A DNA stretch of 28,230 bases from an uncultured Lachnospiraceae bacterium. Lineage in GTDB: Bacteria; Bacillota; Clostridia; Lachnospirales; Lachnospiraceae. The translations under genes were made by a program, and so were the position numbers. The notes beneath the pieces are model-generated. The model saw only the letters and a program-made list of their open reading frames with translations. It was not told the DNA's origin and searched no databases. Positions 15,049-23,187 of this stretch are shown one piece after another (the first letter of the stretch is position 1; each line of letters begins with the position of its first letter). The DNA lies in assembly GCA_910578175.1 (NCBI GenBank), contig CAJTPF010000028.1:1-28230 (forward strand), written 5' to 3'.

Positions 15049-15672
15049 ATGGAGTTTTTGGAATTTACCGGAAAAACAGTAGATGATGCTTTAACAGAAG
15101 CAGCTATTAAGTTAGAAACAACAAGTGATAAAATAGATTATGAAATAATAGAAAAGGGAAGCAGCGGTATTCTCGGTTTTGGAAGCAAGTTAGCAAAGAT
15201 AAGGGCCAGAAAGAAAAATACCATTGAAGATATTGCAGTGGAATTTTTAAATAAAGTCTTTAATGCTATGAATCTTGTCGTAAATATTGATGTAACGGTT
15301 AATATGGAAGATAAGATGGTAGATATCGAGCTTTCAGGCGATGAGATGGGTGTTTTGATCGGAAAAAGAGGACAGACTATTGATTCTTTACAGTATCTGG
15401 TAAGTCTTGTTATCAATAAAGAGAGCGAAGAATATCTGAGAGTAAAGGTAGATACTGAAAATTATCGTGCCAGAAGAAAAACTACTTTGGAAGAACTGGC
15501 AAAGAATATTGCATATAAGGTAAAGAGAACGAAAAGAGCCGTTTCTCTGGAACCGATGAACCCTTATGAAAGAAGGATTATTCATTCTGCTTTACAGAAT
15601 GATAAATATGTTACAACTAAAAGTGAAGGGGAAGAACCTTACAGGCATATTATAGTAGTATTGAAAAAATAA
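15049..15672 (+). CDS. khpB: RNA-binding protein KhpB (Jag)
   Basis: A 207-residue three-part RNA-binding protein, known as Jag, EloR or KhpB, linked in other Firmicutes to control of cell elongation and division. The Jag_N domain is at residues 1-55 and contains KGSSGILGFGSKLAKI. The KH domain has the RNA-binding GKRG loop at 105-108 (GVLIGKRGQTIDSLQYL). The C-terminal R3H domain has Arg175-x3-His179 in NPYERRIIHSAL. It starts 9 nt after yidC, the conserved pairing. KhpA, its usual partner, is not in this window. A hairpin terminator follows. Confidence 0.95.
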   Translation: MEFLEFTGKTVDDALTEAAIKLETTSDKIDYEIIEKGSSGILGFGSKLAKIRARKKNTIEDIAVEFLNKVFNAMNLVVNIDVTVNMEDKMVDIELSGDEMGVLIGKRGQTIDSLQYLVSLVINKESEEYLRVKVDTENYRARRKTTLEELAKNIAYKVKRTKRAVSLEPMNPYERRIIHSALQNDKYVTTKSEGEEPYRHIIVVLKK

Positions 15673-15701
15673 TATGAAATAAAAAAGAAATTAAATGCGG
15701 T

Positions 15702-15740
15702 AACCCGATAAGAATATATTATTCATATCGGGTTATTTGA
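15702..15740 (+). terminator. Hairpin terminator after jag
   Basis: AACCCGATA (15702-15710) pairs perfectly with TATCGGGTT (15726-15734), and the inner GAATA/TATTC extends the stem to 14 bp with one A-A mismatch and a 3-nt loop. The downstream T-tract (ATTTGAT) is weak, so termination may be partial. Confidence 0.65.
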
Positions 15741-15781
15741 TATATAGGTAATTGAAAATAGAAAAGAAAGGGTGATGAAAC

Positions 15782-17161
15782 GTGTATCGTAGTGAAACAA
15801 TAGCAGCCATTTCGACAGCAATGACCAATTCTGGTATCGGTATTATAAGGATCAGCGGAGATAAGGCAATAGAAATAGCGGATAGAATATTTATATCCGT
15901 AAAAAAAGATAAGAAAATAAAAGATATGAAAAGCCATACAGTTCATTATGGAAATATAGAGGATAATGGAAAAATTATTGATGAAGTTCTGATGATCGTT
16001 ATGAAAGCGCCAAATACTTATACCAGGGAAGATGTTATAGAGATCAATTGTCATGGAGGTATATTTGTAACAAAAAAGATAATGGAACTGGTACTTAAGA
16101 ATGGGGCAAGATGTGCAGAGCCGGGAGAGTTTACCAAAAGAGCTTTTTTAAATGGAAGAATAGATCTTTCACAGGCGGAAGCCGTTACGGATATTATCAA
16201 TGCAAAAAATATCATGGCTTTGGATGCCTCTGTTTCACAGTTAAAGGGTGGAATCAGTGAAATCATAAGACAACAGAGGGAAAAAATCATACATCATATC
16301 GCATTTATAGAAGCTGCGTTAGATGATCCGGAACATATTGAGATGGAGTATTACGGAGACGAATTGATGATCGTTGTAGAAGAAATCTTAAGCGTTTTAG
16401 AATCTTTATTAAGCACTTCAGATAACGGAAAATTAATATCAGAGGGTATTAAAACAGTAATTCTTGGAAAACCCAATGCCGGTAAATCCTCATTATTAAA
16501 TCGAATGTTGCGGGAGGAGCGGGCGATAGTAACAGATATAGCCGGTACCACCAGGGATACATTAGAGGAGAACATAAATCTTTCCGAAATATCCTTAAAT
16601 ATTATTGACACAGCCGGAATAAGAGAAACCGATGATATCGTAGAAAAAATAGGAGTTGACCGGGCTAAAAAAACAGCAGAGGAAGCGGACCTGATTATTT
16701 ATGTAGTAGATACTTCCGTTCCGCTGGATGAGAATGATAGGGATATCATAGAATTAATTTCCAATAAAAAATCAATTGTATTATTGAATAAATCAGATTT
16801 AGAGTGTATAGTATCAGTTGATGAAATAAGAATTCTGACGGAAACGGAGCCGATTATTGTTTCTGCAAAAGAAAATACAGGTATTCAGAATCTGGAAGAA
16901 CGGATAAAGGAAATGTTTTATAAAGGTACTATTTCATTTAATGAAGAAATTTATATCACTAATATCCGTCATAAGCAGTTATTGAAAGATGCAGCGGATA
17001 GTTTAAAATTGGTTAAGAACAGTATTCAACAACTGTTGCCGGAAGATTTTTATTCCATAGATTTAATGAATGCATATGAACTTCTGGGTGAGATTATCGG
17101 TGAATCTGTATCGGATGATCTGGTAAATGAAATATTCAGTAAGTTTTGTATGGGTAAATAA
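15782..17161 (+). CDS. mnmE: tRNA modification GTPase MnmE
   Basis: The GTPase partner of MnmG that installs 5-carboxymethylaminomethyl (or 5-aminomethyl) groups on wobble uridine 34 of certain tRNAs; 459 residues. The N-terminal folate-binding domain begins SETIAAISTAMTNSGIGIIRISG. The helical domain holds an inserted G domain with G1 GKPNAGKSS (229-237), the potassium-loop and switch TDIAGTTRDT (251-260), DTAGI (276-280) and NKSD. The C-terminal Cys456-Met-Gly-Lys is the catalytic CxGK. The start is GTG 15782, preceded by AAAGGGTG. The gene follows the jag terminator and precedes mnmG by 36 nt. Confidence 0.97.
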   Translation: MYRSETIAAISTAMTNSGIGIIRISGDKAIEIADRIFISVKKDKKIKDMKSHTVHYGNIEDNGKIIDEVLMIVMKAPNTYTREDVIEINCHGGIFVTKKIMELVLKNGARCAEPGEFTKRAFLNGRIDLSQAEAVTDIINAKNIMALDASVSQLKGGISEIIRQQREKIIHHIAFIEAALDDPEHIEMEYYGDELMIVVEEILSVLESLLSTSDNGKLISEGIKTVILGKPNAGKSSLLNRMLREERAIVTDIAGTTRDTLEENINLSEISLNIIDTAGIRETDDIVEKIGVDRAKKTAEEADLIIYVVDTSVPLDENDRDIIELISNKKSIVLLNKSDLECIVSVDEIRILTETEPIIVSAKENTGIQNLEERIKEMFYKGTISFNEEIYITNIRHKQLLKDAADSLKLVKNSIQQLLPEDFYSIDLMNAYELLGEIIGESVSDDLVNEIFSKFCMGK

Positions 17162-17197
17162 TTAAAATTTTACGGATTTGATAGAATGGAGAAAGAA

Positions 17198-19111
17198 ATG
17201 TCAAACGTATGTGAAGAATATGATGTGGTGGTAGTCGGAGCCGGTCATGCAGGTTGTGAGGCGGCCCTGGCAGGTGCCAGACTGGGATTAAGTACAATTA
17301 TGTTTACTGTAAGTGTGGACAGTATTGCATTGATGCCCTGTAATCCTAATATAGGAGGAAGTTCAAAAGGGCATTTGGTTCGGGAGATCGATGCCCTGGG
17401 CGGAGAAATGGGTAAAAATATTGATAAAACTTTTATTCAGTCAAAAATGCTGAATGTTTCCAAAGGTCCCGCAGTACATTCTCTGCGGGCGCAGGCTGAC
17501 AAACAGGATTATACAAAAGAAATGAGGAATGTACTTGAAAATACGGAAAATCTGGTCATCCGACAGGCAGAAGTTTCTGAAATCATGGTAGAAGAGGATG
17601 TGATTCAGGGAGTTAAAACTTTTTCTGGTGCTGAATATAAGGCCAGGGCAGTAGTTTTATGTACAGGTACATATCTGAAAGCAAGATGCATTTACGGAGA
17701 TGTGAGTAATCCCACAGGACCCAACGGATTACAGGCTGCCAATCATTTGACTGATTCTTTAAAGGTTCATGGTATTGAGATGTTCCGGTTTAAAACGGGT
17801 ACACCTGCCAGAGTAGATAAACGGAGTATAGATTTCAGTAAAATGGAAGAGCAGTTTGGCGATAAAAAGATAGTACCTTTTTCTTTTTCCACCAATCCGG
17901 ATGATATTCAGAAAGAGCAGGTATCCTGCTGGCTGACTTATACAAACGAGGAAACCCATAAGATCATTCGTGAAAATTTGGACCGTTCTCCGTTGTTCTC
18001 TGGTATGATAGAAGGAACAGGACCAAGATATTGTCCTTCAATAGAAGATAAAGTCGTAAAGTTTGCAGATAAAAACAGACACCAGGTATTTATTGAGCCG
18101 GAAGGAAATTATACCAATGAAATGTATTTGGGAGGGATGTCCAGTTCTCTGCCGGAGGATGTGCAGTATGCCATGTATCGTACGGTTCCGGGATTGGAGA
18201 ATGTCAGGATTGTTCGAAATGCTTATGCAATTGAGTATGACTGCATCAATCCAATGCAGCTTTTGCCGACTTTAGAGTTCAAAAAAATAAAAGGATTATT
18301 TAGTGGCGGTCAGTTTAACGGAAGTTCCGGTTATGAAGAAGCTGCCGCCCAGGGATTGTTGGCAGGAATCAATGCAGCCATGTATGTGAAAAATCAGGAA
18401 CAGATAGTTTTAGACCGTTCCCAGGCATATATTGGAGTACTGGTTGATGATTTAGTGACGAAAGAAAATCATGAACCATATAGAATGATGACTTCCCGGG
18501 CTGAATATAGATTATTACTAAGACAGGATAACGCAGATTTGCGTTTGTCTGAAATCGGTCACCGGATAGGATTGGTTCCGGATAAAGTCTATAACAGAGT
18601 CTGCAAAAAACAGGAATTGATTTTTCAGGAGATTCAAAGACTTGAAAGAATAAATATAGGAGCCGGCCGGCCGGTTCAGGAGTTTTTGAAAAATCATAAC
18701 AGTACGCCGTTAAAAACAGGAACTACTTTGGCAGAGCTGATTCGTAGACCGGAATTATCCTATGAATTGGTAGGGGATTTTGATCTTGACAGACAGCCGT
18801 TGCCGGAGGATGTAATTGAACAAGTTAACATAAATATAAAATATGAAGGATATATAAAAAGACAATTAAAGCAGGTGGAGCAGTATAAGAAGCTTGAGAA
18901 TAAAAGGATCAATCCTAACATTGATTATGACGATATCAGTGGATTGCGGAATGAAGCCAGACAAAAACTTAAATTATGTAAACCATTATCGATTGGACAG
19001 GCTTCCAGGATTTCCGGAGTGACGCCTGCTGATATTTCCGTATTATTGGTATACCTGGAGCAGTTTAACTATCTGCAGAATAAGAATTTGGCGGAGTTTT
19101 CTGAACTGTGA
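17198..19111 (+). CDS. mnmG: tRNA uridine-5-carboxymethylaminomethyl modification enzyme MnmG
   Basis: An FAD-dependent enzyme that acts with MnmE on wobble uridine 34 of tRNAs, 637 residues from ATG 17198. The dinucleotide-binding fold is VVVGAGHAGCEAALAGARLG. Downstream are MPCNPNIGGSSKGHLVREIDALGG, the CTGTYLKARCIYG segment with family cysteines, and GLFSGGQFNGSSGYEEAAAQGL. The C-terminal helical domain binds MnmE and tRNA. An ATG at 17186 is in frame, but GGAG (17188-17191) between the two ATGs is best placed as ribosome site for the second. rsmG follows after 29 nt, so mnmE, mnmG and rsmG probably form one operon. Confidence 0.97.
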   Translation: MSNVCEEYDVVVVGAGHAGCEAALAGARLGLSTIMFTVSVDSIALMPCNPNIGGSSKGHLVREIDALGGEMGKNIDKTFIQSKMLNVSKGPAVHSLRAQADKQDYTKEMRNVLENTENLVIRQAEVSEIMVEEDVIQGVKTFSGAEYKARAVVLCTGTYLKARCIYGDVSNPTGPNGLQAANHLTDSLKVHGIEMFRFKTGTPARVDKRSIDFSKMEEQFGDKKIVPFSFSTNPDDIQKEQVSCWLTYTNEETHKIIRENLDRSPLFSGMIEGTGPRYCPSIEDKVVKFADKNRHQVFIEPEGNYTNEMYLGGMSSSLPEDVQYAMYRTVPGLENVRIVRNAYAIEYDCINPMQLLPTLEFKKIKGLFSGGQFNGSSGYEEAAAQGLLAGINAAMYVKNQEQIVLDRSQAYIGVLVDDLVTKENHEPYRMMTSRAEYRLLLRQDNADLRLSEIGHRIGLVPDKVYNRVCKKQELIFQEIQRLERINIGAGRPVQEFLKNHNSTPLKTGTTLAELIRRPELSYELVGDFDLDRQPLPEDVIEQVNINIKYEGYIKRQLKQVEQYKKLENKRINPNIDYDDISGLRNEARQKLKLCKPLSIGQASRISGVTPADISVLLVYLEQFNYLQNKNLAEFSEL

Positions 19112-19140
19112 CCATTATTTTATAATAGAGAGGATTTTTT

Positions 19141-19860
19141 ATGGCAGACAAAATTGGACTTTTAGAAAAACTTTCTTCTGATATAGGTTATGTCTTATCG
19201 GACCGGCAGATAGATCAGTTTAATGATTTTTATAAGATGCTGGTTGAAAAAAATAAAGTAATGAATCTGACTGCAATAACTGAATATGACGAAGTAGTGT
19301 TAAAACATTTTATTGACAGCATTGTTATATATAAGAGAATATCAGACGACAATGTGAAAAGCATAATGGATGTCGGAACAGGAGCAGGATTTCCGGGAAT
19401 TCCCCTGAAGATATTGTTTCCGGATATCAAATTGACATTACTGGATTCTTTGAATAAACGGATTTTATTTTTAAATGAAGTAATCAATTCATTGGAACTG
19501 GATGATATTGAGTGTATTCATGGAAGAGCTGAAGATATTGGTCATTTACTTGAATACAGGGAACAATACGATCTGACCGTATCCAGGGCAGTAGCAAATC
19601 TTTCTTCTTTATCTGAATATTGTATTCCTTTTATCAGGATAGGAGGTAAGTTTATTTCTTATAAATCCGGAAATATTGATGATGAATTAAATGATGCAAG
19701 ATCTGCAATTGAACTATTGGACTCCGAAATAGAAGAGGTGGAAAAATATACTTTACCAGATTCGGATGTGCAACGTTCTCTTGTAGTTATCCGTAAAGAA
19801 AAAAAATTAAACAGGAAATATCCAAGAAAAGCAGGAATGCCTGCAAAGCAACCATTATAG
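19141..19860 (+). CDS. rsmG: 16S rRNA (guanine-527-N7)-methyltransferase RsmG
   Basis: A 239-residue S-adenosylmethionine-dependent methyltransferase that modifies G527 in the 530 loop of 16S rRNA. The SAM-binding motif is IMDVGTGAGFPGIPLKI (about 75-91). The N-terminal region NKVMNLTAITEYDEVVLKHFIDS and the TVSRAVANLSSL segment are family signatures. The C-terminus is basic (KYPRKAGMPAKQPL). AGAGAGGA lies 6 nt before ATG. Last gene of the mnmE-mnmG-rsmG operon; a very stable hairpin terminator lies about 34 nt downstream. Confidence 0.97.
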   Translation: MADKIGLLEKLSSDIGYVLSDRQIDQFNDFYKMLVEKNKVMNLTAITEYDEVVLKHFIDSIVIYKRISDDNVKSIMDVGTGAGFPGIPLKILFPDIKLTLLDSLNKRILFLNEVINSLELDDIECIHGRAEDIGHLLEYREQYDLTVSRAVANLSSLSEYCIPFIRIGGKFISYKSGNIDDELNDARSAIELLDSEIEEVEKYTLPDSDVQRSLVVIRKEKKLNRKYPRKAGMPAKQPL

Positions 19861-19894
19861 AAGATGTGAGTCTTGGTTTTTAAATATAGAATGG

Positions 19895-19944
19895 CTATAA
19901 TACTTCCTAATATTAAATAAAATATTAGGAAGTATTATAGTTTT
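19895..19944 (+). terminator. Long perfect hairpin terminator after rsmG
   Basis: Two perfectly complementary 20-nt arms (19895-19914 and 19921-19940) flank a 6-nt AAATAA loop, followed by TTTT. It insulates the tRNA/rRNA modification operon from the partition region. Confidence 0.85.
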
Positions 19945-19945
19945 A

Positions 19946-19954
19946 TGGTATGAT
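19946..19954 (+). promoter_or_regulatory. Possible extended -10 promoter of the DegS-like gene
   Basis: TGG-TATGAT is an extended -10 element located just after the rsmG terminator and 60 bp before the next ATG. The -35 (TTAGGA at 19925-19930) is poor and lies inside the terminator stem, so this is a moderate call. Confidence 0.4.
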
Positions 19955-20013
19955 ATATATAAGAGTAATAGAAAGGATAAGCCAATATAATTGCTTACAG
20001 TAGGTATCAGATT

Positions 20014-21189
20014 ATGAATGAACTGGAAAGATATCTTTTTGATCAAAAGAATAAGTTATTGGAACTAAAGAATGGTAATAGCTATTCTATAGAAAGACTA
20101 AAGAATGAAAATATACAAATAGATTTAAATATAACAGAACTTACAAAAAATCTTGATACGACTTTTGAAGTTTTTTCACCTAATTCAATCATGAGCGATT
20201 ATAATGTTACTGAAATAGACAGACTAAAAAAAATATATCATAAGAATGAAATAGAAATTCGGACATTGGAAAACAGCCAAAAAAAAGTTGATGAAGAATT
20301 GAATGAAATAACAAATGCTATTGAATCTTATGAAGAGTTAACAAATAATATTTATCTAAGCAATAATAAACAAAAAAACGAAGAAGTCATTGATGGAAAT
20401 CAACGGGAGCTGAGCAGACTGGCAGTAGATATTACTGAAACAGAAATTAAAAGGATAGAAAATAGATTGTCTCAGGAAATTACCCAGATAATAGATAGTT
20501 TAATTTATAAAGGAGATTTGTGTAAGAATATTTTAGAAGTAGATATAAATAGAAGTAAGATAGAACTGTTAGAAATTAAAGAAGGATTAAATACATTACA
20601 AAATAAAGCAATAGATTTTATGTTTCACGTGAAACATTCAGTATTAGATAATAATTTTTATCTTTTGCAGAATATTCATAATCACGTAAAGAAATATAAT
20701 GATAATGTTTTTTTAAAAATTATAACTGTTACAGGCATAGGAGATGATGTAATAATGCCTTCCTATGATATACAAAATAATTTAAGAATTTTGGATGAGA
20801 TTATTGATAATTCTATTTCACATGGAAGAGCAAATAATATTACTATCGATATATCGGTTATATCAACTATAGATAAAAATGAAATATTAAGTATAGTAGA
20901 TCAAATAGATGATTTTAATGAAGATTTTCTTGATAAAGATCTGCAAAAAGATATGGATAAAAAAACAATTGATTATGATTTAAAAGATTCTTCTTCTAAT
21001 ATAAAACATATAAATATAACAATAAGCGATGATGGATGTGGTTTTGATATAAATAATTTAAAAGATAATGCAAATTTAGGATTAAATATTGTAAAAAAAC
21101 GATTGGAACTATATTCAGGTGAGTTTAATATTAAATCCAGTAGTGAATTTGGGACGATTGTCTGTTATAGTTTTGATTATAAACAATAA
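20014..21189 (+). CDS. DegS-like sensor protein lacking the phospho-acceptor histidine
   Basis: A cytoplasmic 391-residue protein with the layout of DegS histidine kinases. Residues 1-145 are coiled-coil rich, as in the DegS sensor region; 146-215 form a dimerisation-like helix pair; 250-391 form a GHKL ATPase. ATP motifs look intact: N box EIIDNSISHGRANNI (262-276), DDGCGFD (339-345) and LGLNIVKKRLELYSG (355-369). Where DegS has REIHD, this protein has QEITQ, with Thr157 instead of His. A roughly 48-residue acidic insert (about 285-332) lies between the N and G1 boxes. No transmembrane segment and no partner response regulator are present. Codons 203-208 (MFHVKH) are dictated by a perfect parS site. 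The ribosome site (TAGG) is weak. Read as a pseudokinase or regulatory ATPase; function unknown. Confidence 0.72.
   Translation: MNELERYLFDQKNKLLELKNGNSYSIERLKNENIQIDLNITELTKNLDTTFEVFSPNSIMSDYNVTEIDRLKKIYHKNEIEIRTLENSQKKVDEELNEITNAIESYEELTNNIYLSNNKQKNEEVIDGNQRELSRLAVDITETEIKRIENRLSQEITQIIDSLIYKGDLCKNILEVDINRSKIELLEIKEGLNTLQNKAIDFMFHVKHSVLDNNFYLLQNIHNHVKKYNDNVFLKIITVTGIGDDVIMPSYDIQNNLRILDEIIDNSISHGRANNITIDISVISTIDKNEILSIVDQIDDFNEDFLDKDLQKDMDKKTIDYDLKDSSSNIKHINITISDDGCGFDINNLKDNANLGLNIVKKRLELYSGEFNIKSSSEFGTIVCYSFDYKQ
20621..20636. other. parS site 1 (inside the DegS-like gene)
   Basis: TGTTTCACGTGAAACA, the exact 16-bp parS consensus bound by ParB/Spo0J. It lies within the coding sequence of the DegS-like protein, about 730 bp upstream of parA. 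Confidence 0.97.
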
Positions 21190-21193
21190 ATTT

Positions 21194-21217
21194 AAAATGT
21201 TTCACGTGAAACATTTT
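21194..21217. other. parS site 2 (upstream of parA)
   Basis: A second exact parS (21198-21213) whose symmetry extends to 24 bp with flanking AAAA/TTTT. It starts 8 bp after the preceding stop codon and ends 15 bp before the -35 of the probable parA promoter, so ParB bound here could affect parAB transcription. Confidence 0.97.
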
Positions 21218-21228
21218 GTGAAAAAGTA

Positions 21229-21258
21229 TTGGCGCATACAGCACCTTCATGATATAAT
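21229..21258 (+). promoter_or_regulatory. Probable parA promoter
   Basis: TTGGCG (21229-21234) and a perfect TATAAT (21253-21258) are separated by 18 bp. The start near 21265 gives a parA leader of about 86 nt containing the micro-ORF region. parS site 2 sits directly upstream. Confidence 0.6.
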
Positions 21259-21308
21259 TATAGAGGTATTAAAATACTTTGAAATAATTGATAAAATTAT
21301 TAAAGAAG

Positions 21309-21358
21309 AAGGAGAAATATGCATATTTATGCATAAGCATTGTTTAAATAATGAGTAG
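21309..21358 (+). promoter_or_regulatory. parA translation-initiation region with micro-ORF and hairpin
   Basis: A strong Shine-Dalgarno, AAGGAG (21309-21314), lies 36 nt from the parA ATG but only 4 nt from another ATG (21319) that encodes MHIYA and stops at 21336. A second ATG at 21329 encodes MHKHCLNNE and stops at 21358, overlapping the parA start. Two copies of the self-complementary TATGCATA (21318-21325 and 21328-21335) can form a hairpin. No ribosome site directly precedes the parA ATG. Translational coupling, or folding that brings the Shine-Dalgarno closer, is inferred. Confidence 0.4.
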
Positions 21359-22211
21359 AATAATTGCAATTGCAAATCAAAAGGGCGGAGTTGGTAAGAC
21401 TACGACATCTATAAACCTATCATCTTGCCTGGCAGAACAAGGAAAGAAAGTATTGGTTGTAGATATTGATCCTCAGGGAAATGCCACAAGTGGATTGGGA
21501 ATTGATAAAAATGCATTGGAAAATACGGTATATGAATTGTTTATACAGGAATGTAATCTGGATGACTGTATTCAGGAAGAAGCGTTAGAACATTTAGATG
21601 TGCTGCCTTCAAATGTAAATTTATCAGGTGCAGAAATAGATTTAATTGGAATTGATGGAAGAGAATATATTCTAAAAAATCTGTTAACAGATATAAAGGA
21701 TAATTATGATTTTGTTATAATTGATTGTCCTCCTTCTCTTAATATTTTAACTGTCAATGCAATGGCTACAGCCGATACCGTTTTAGTTCCGATTCAATGT
21801 GAATATTATGCATTGGAGGGTTTATCCCAGTTGATACATACGATTAATCTGGTAAAAAAAAGGTTAAACCCGGAACTGGAGATGGAAGGCGTTGTTTTTA
21901 CAATGTATGATGCAAGGACGAATTTATCATTGGAAGTAGTAGAAAATGTAAAAAGAAATTTAAAGCAAAATGTCTATAAAACGATCATACCCCGGAATAT
22001 AAGACTTGCTGAAGCACCAAGCCATGGCCTGCCCATCAATTTATACGATTCAAAGTCTGTGGGGGCTGAGAGTTATAGAATGTTAGCATTAGAAGTTATT
22101 CACCGCGGCGATGAAAATTTTAATATAGATGATCATATGGATACAATCAATGATACAAAAGATAAGCAAAAGGGGAATAAACTTTCAAAACTGATCAAAG
22201 GAAAGAAATAA
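21351..22211 (+). CDS. parA: Chromosome-partitioning ATPase ParA (Soj)
   Basis: A 286-residue deviant-Walker ATPase that acts with ParB on origin segregation and, in Bacillus, modulates DnaA. The deviant Walker A is KGGVGKTT (11-18) with the signature lysine, DIDPQGN is at 39-45, and Walker B is DFVIIDCPPSL. The N-terminus MSRIIAIANQKGG is standard, and an in-frame stop at 21345-21347 fixes the start at ATG 21351 although no Shine-Dalgarno precedes it. The C-terminus is extended by a charged Lys/Asp-rich tail of about 35 residues. parB follows after 27 nt, forming an operon downstream of parS site 2. Confidence 0.97.
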   Translation: MSRIIAIANQKGGVGKTTTSINLSSCLAEQGKKVLVVDIDPQGNATSGLGIDKNALENTVYELFIQECNLDDCIQEEALEHLDVLPSNVNLSGAEIDLIGIDGREYILKNLLTDIKDNYDFVIIDCPPSLNILTVNAMATADTVLVPIQCEYYALEGLSQLIHTINLVKKRLNPELEMEGVVFTMYDARTNLSLEVVENVKRNLKQNVYKTIIPRNIRLAEAPSHGLPINLYDSKSVGAESYRMLALEVIHRGDENFNIDDHMDTINDTKDKQKGNKLSKLIKGKK

Positions 22212-22238
22212 ATATAAGAAGGCAGGAATAAAAATAAT

Positions 22239-23162
22239 ATGAAAGCAACTACAAAAACAGGTACAAAAAACAGAAAGACGGGATTGGGCAAGGGATTAGA
22301 TTTGTTGATACCGGATATAGATGCCGAAGAATTAACAGCTAAAAGAGGGAATGAAAACGAAAACAGTACCGGCGGTCCTGTCTTATTGAAAATAAATGAT
22401 ATAGAGCCAAATAGAAATCAGCCAAGAAAAAAATTTAATGAAGATGCCTTGCAGGAATTGTCAGAATCAATCAGGCAGTTTGGAGTGATACAGCCGCTTG
22501 TTGTTCAGAAAAGAGAGGATTATTATGAGATAATAGCAGGGGAAAGAAGATGGAGGGCTTCCAAACTTGCCGGCATTAAAGAAGTTCCGGTTATTATTAA
22601 AGACTATTCCGAGCAGGAGATCGTTGAGATTGCTCTGATTGAAAATATACAAAGAGAAGATTTAAATCCAATTGAAGAAGCCCAGGCATATAGAAGACTT
22701 ATTAATGACTATAATTTAAAACAGGATGAATTGGCTGAACGGATATCAAAAAGCAGGACTGCTATAACAAATTCCATGCGTCTGTTAAAATTATCGGATG
22801 ATGTACAACAAATGCTGATTGAAGATATGATATCCAGCGGACACGCCAGAGCGCTGTTATCAATTGAAGATCAAGAAAAACAGTATCAGCTTGCATTAAA
22901 GATTATGGATGAGAAACTTAGTGTAAGGGAAACTGAAAAACTGGTAAAACAATTGAGCAATCCTAAACCGGAGAAAACCAAACCGGTATTGGAGAATGCT
23001 TTCGTTTATGAAGATATCGAAAGAAAAATCAAGGAGATTGTGGGAACTAAAGTTAAAGTAAATCATAAACAAAACGGAAAAGGCAAAATCGAAATTGAAT
23101 ATTATTCTGATAATGAATTAGAAAGATTATTGGAATTATTTATGAAAGCCAAAAATGAATAA
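22239..23162 (+). CDS. parB: Chromosome-partitioning CTPase ParB (Spo0J)
   Basis: The 307-residue parS-binding CTPase clamp that spreads on DNA and loads condensin. The N-terminus GLGKGLDLLIPD (15-26) is the peptide that stimulates ParA. The CTP-binding domain has the C motif GERRWRASK (101-109) and ENIQREDLNPIEEA. A helix-turn-helix follows (ERISKSRTAITNSMRLLKL), then a C-terminal dimerisation region rich in Lys and Glu. It should bind the two parS sites at 20621 and 21198. AAGGCAGGA precedes ATG with rather long spacing. Confidence 0.96.
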   Translation: MKATTKTGTKNRKTGLGKGLDLLIPDIDAEELTAKRGNENENSTGGPVLLKINDIEPNRNQPRKKFNEDALQELSESIRQFGVIQPLVVQKREDYYEIIAGERRWRASKLAGIKEVPVIIKDYSEQEIVEIALIENIQREDLNPIEEAQAYRRLINDYNLKQDELAERISKSRTAITNSMRLLKLSDDVQQMLIEDMISSGHARALLSIEDQEKQYQLALKIMDEKLSVRETEKLVKQLSNPKPEKTKPVLENAFVYEDIERKIKEIVGTKVKVNHKQNGKGKIEIEYYSDNELERLLELFMKAKNE

Positions 23163-23187
23163 AAAGAGATAAGAAAGAGTGAATAAG

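Noticed and set aside
21119..21358. 79-codon open frame spanning parS site 2 and the parA leader
   Set aside because: It overlaps the 3' end of the DegS-like gene out of frame and crosses parS and the promoter; only its last nine codons are considered, as part of the parA leader.
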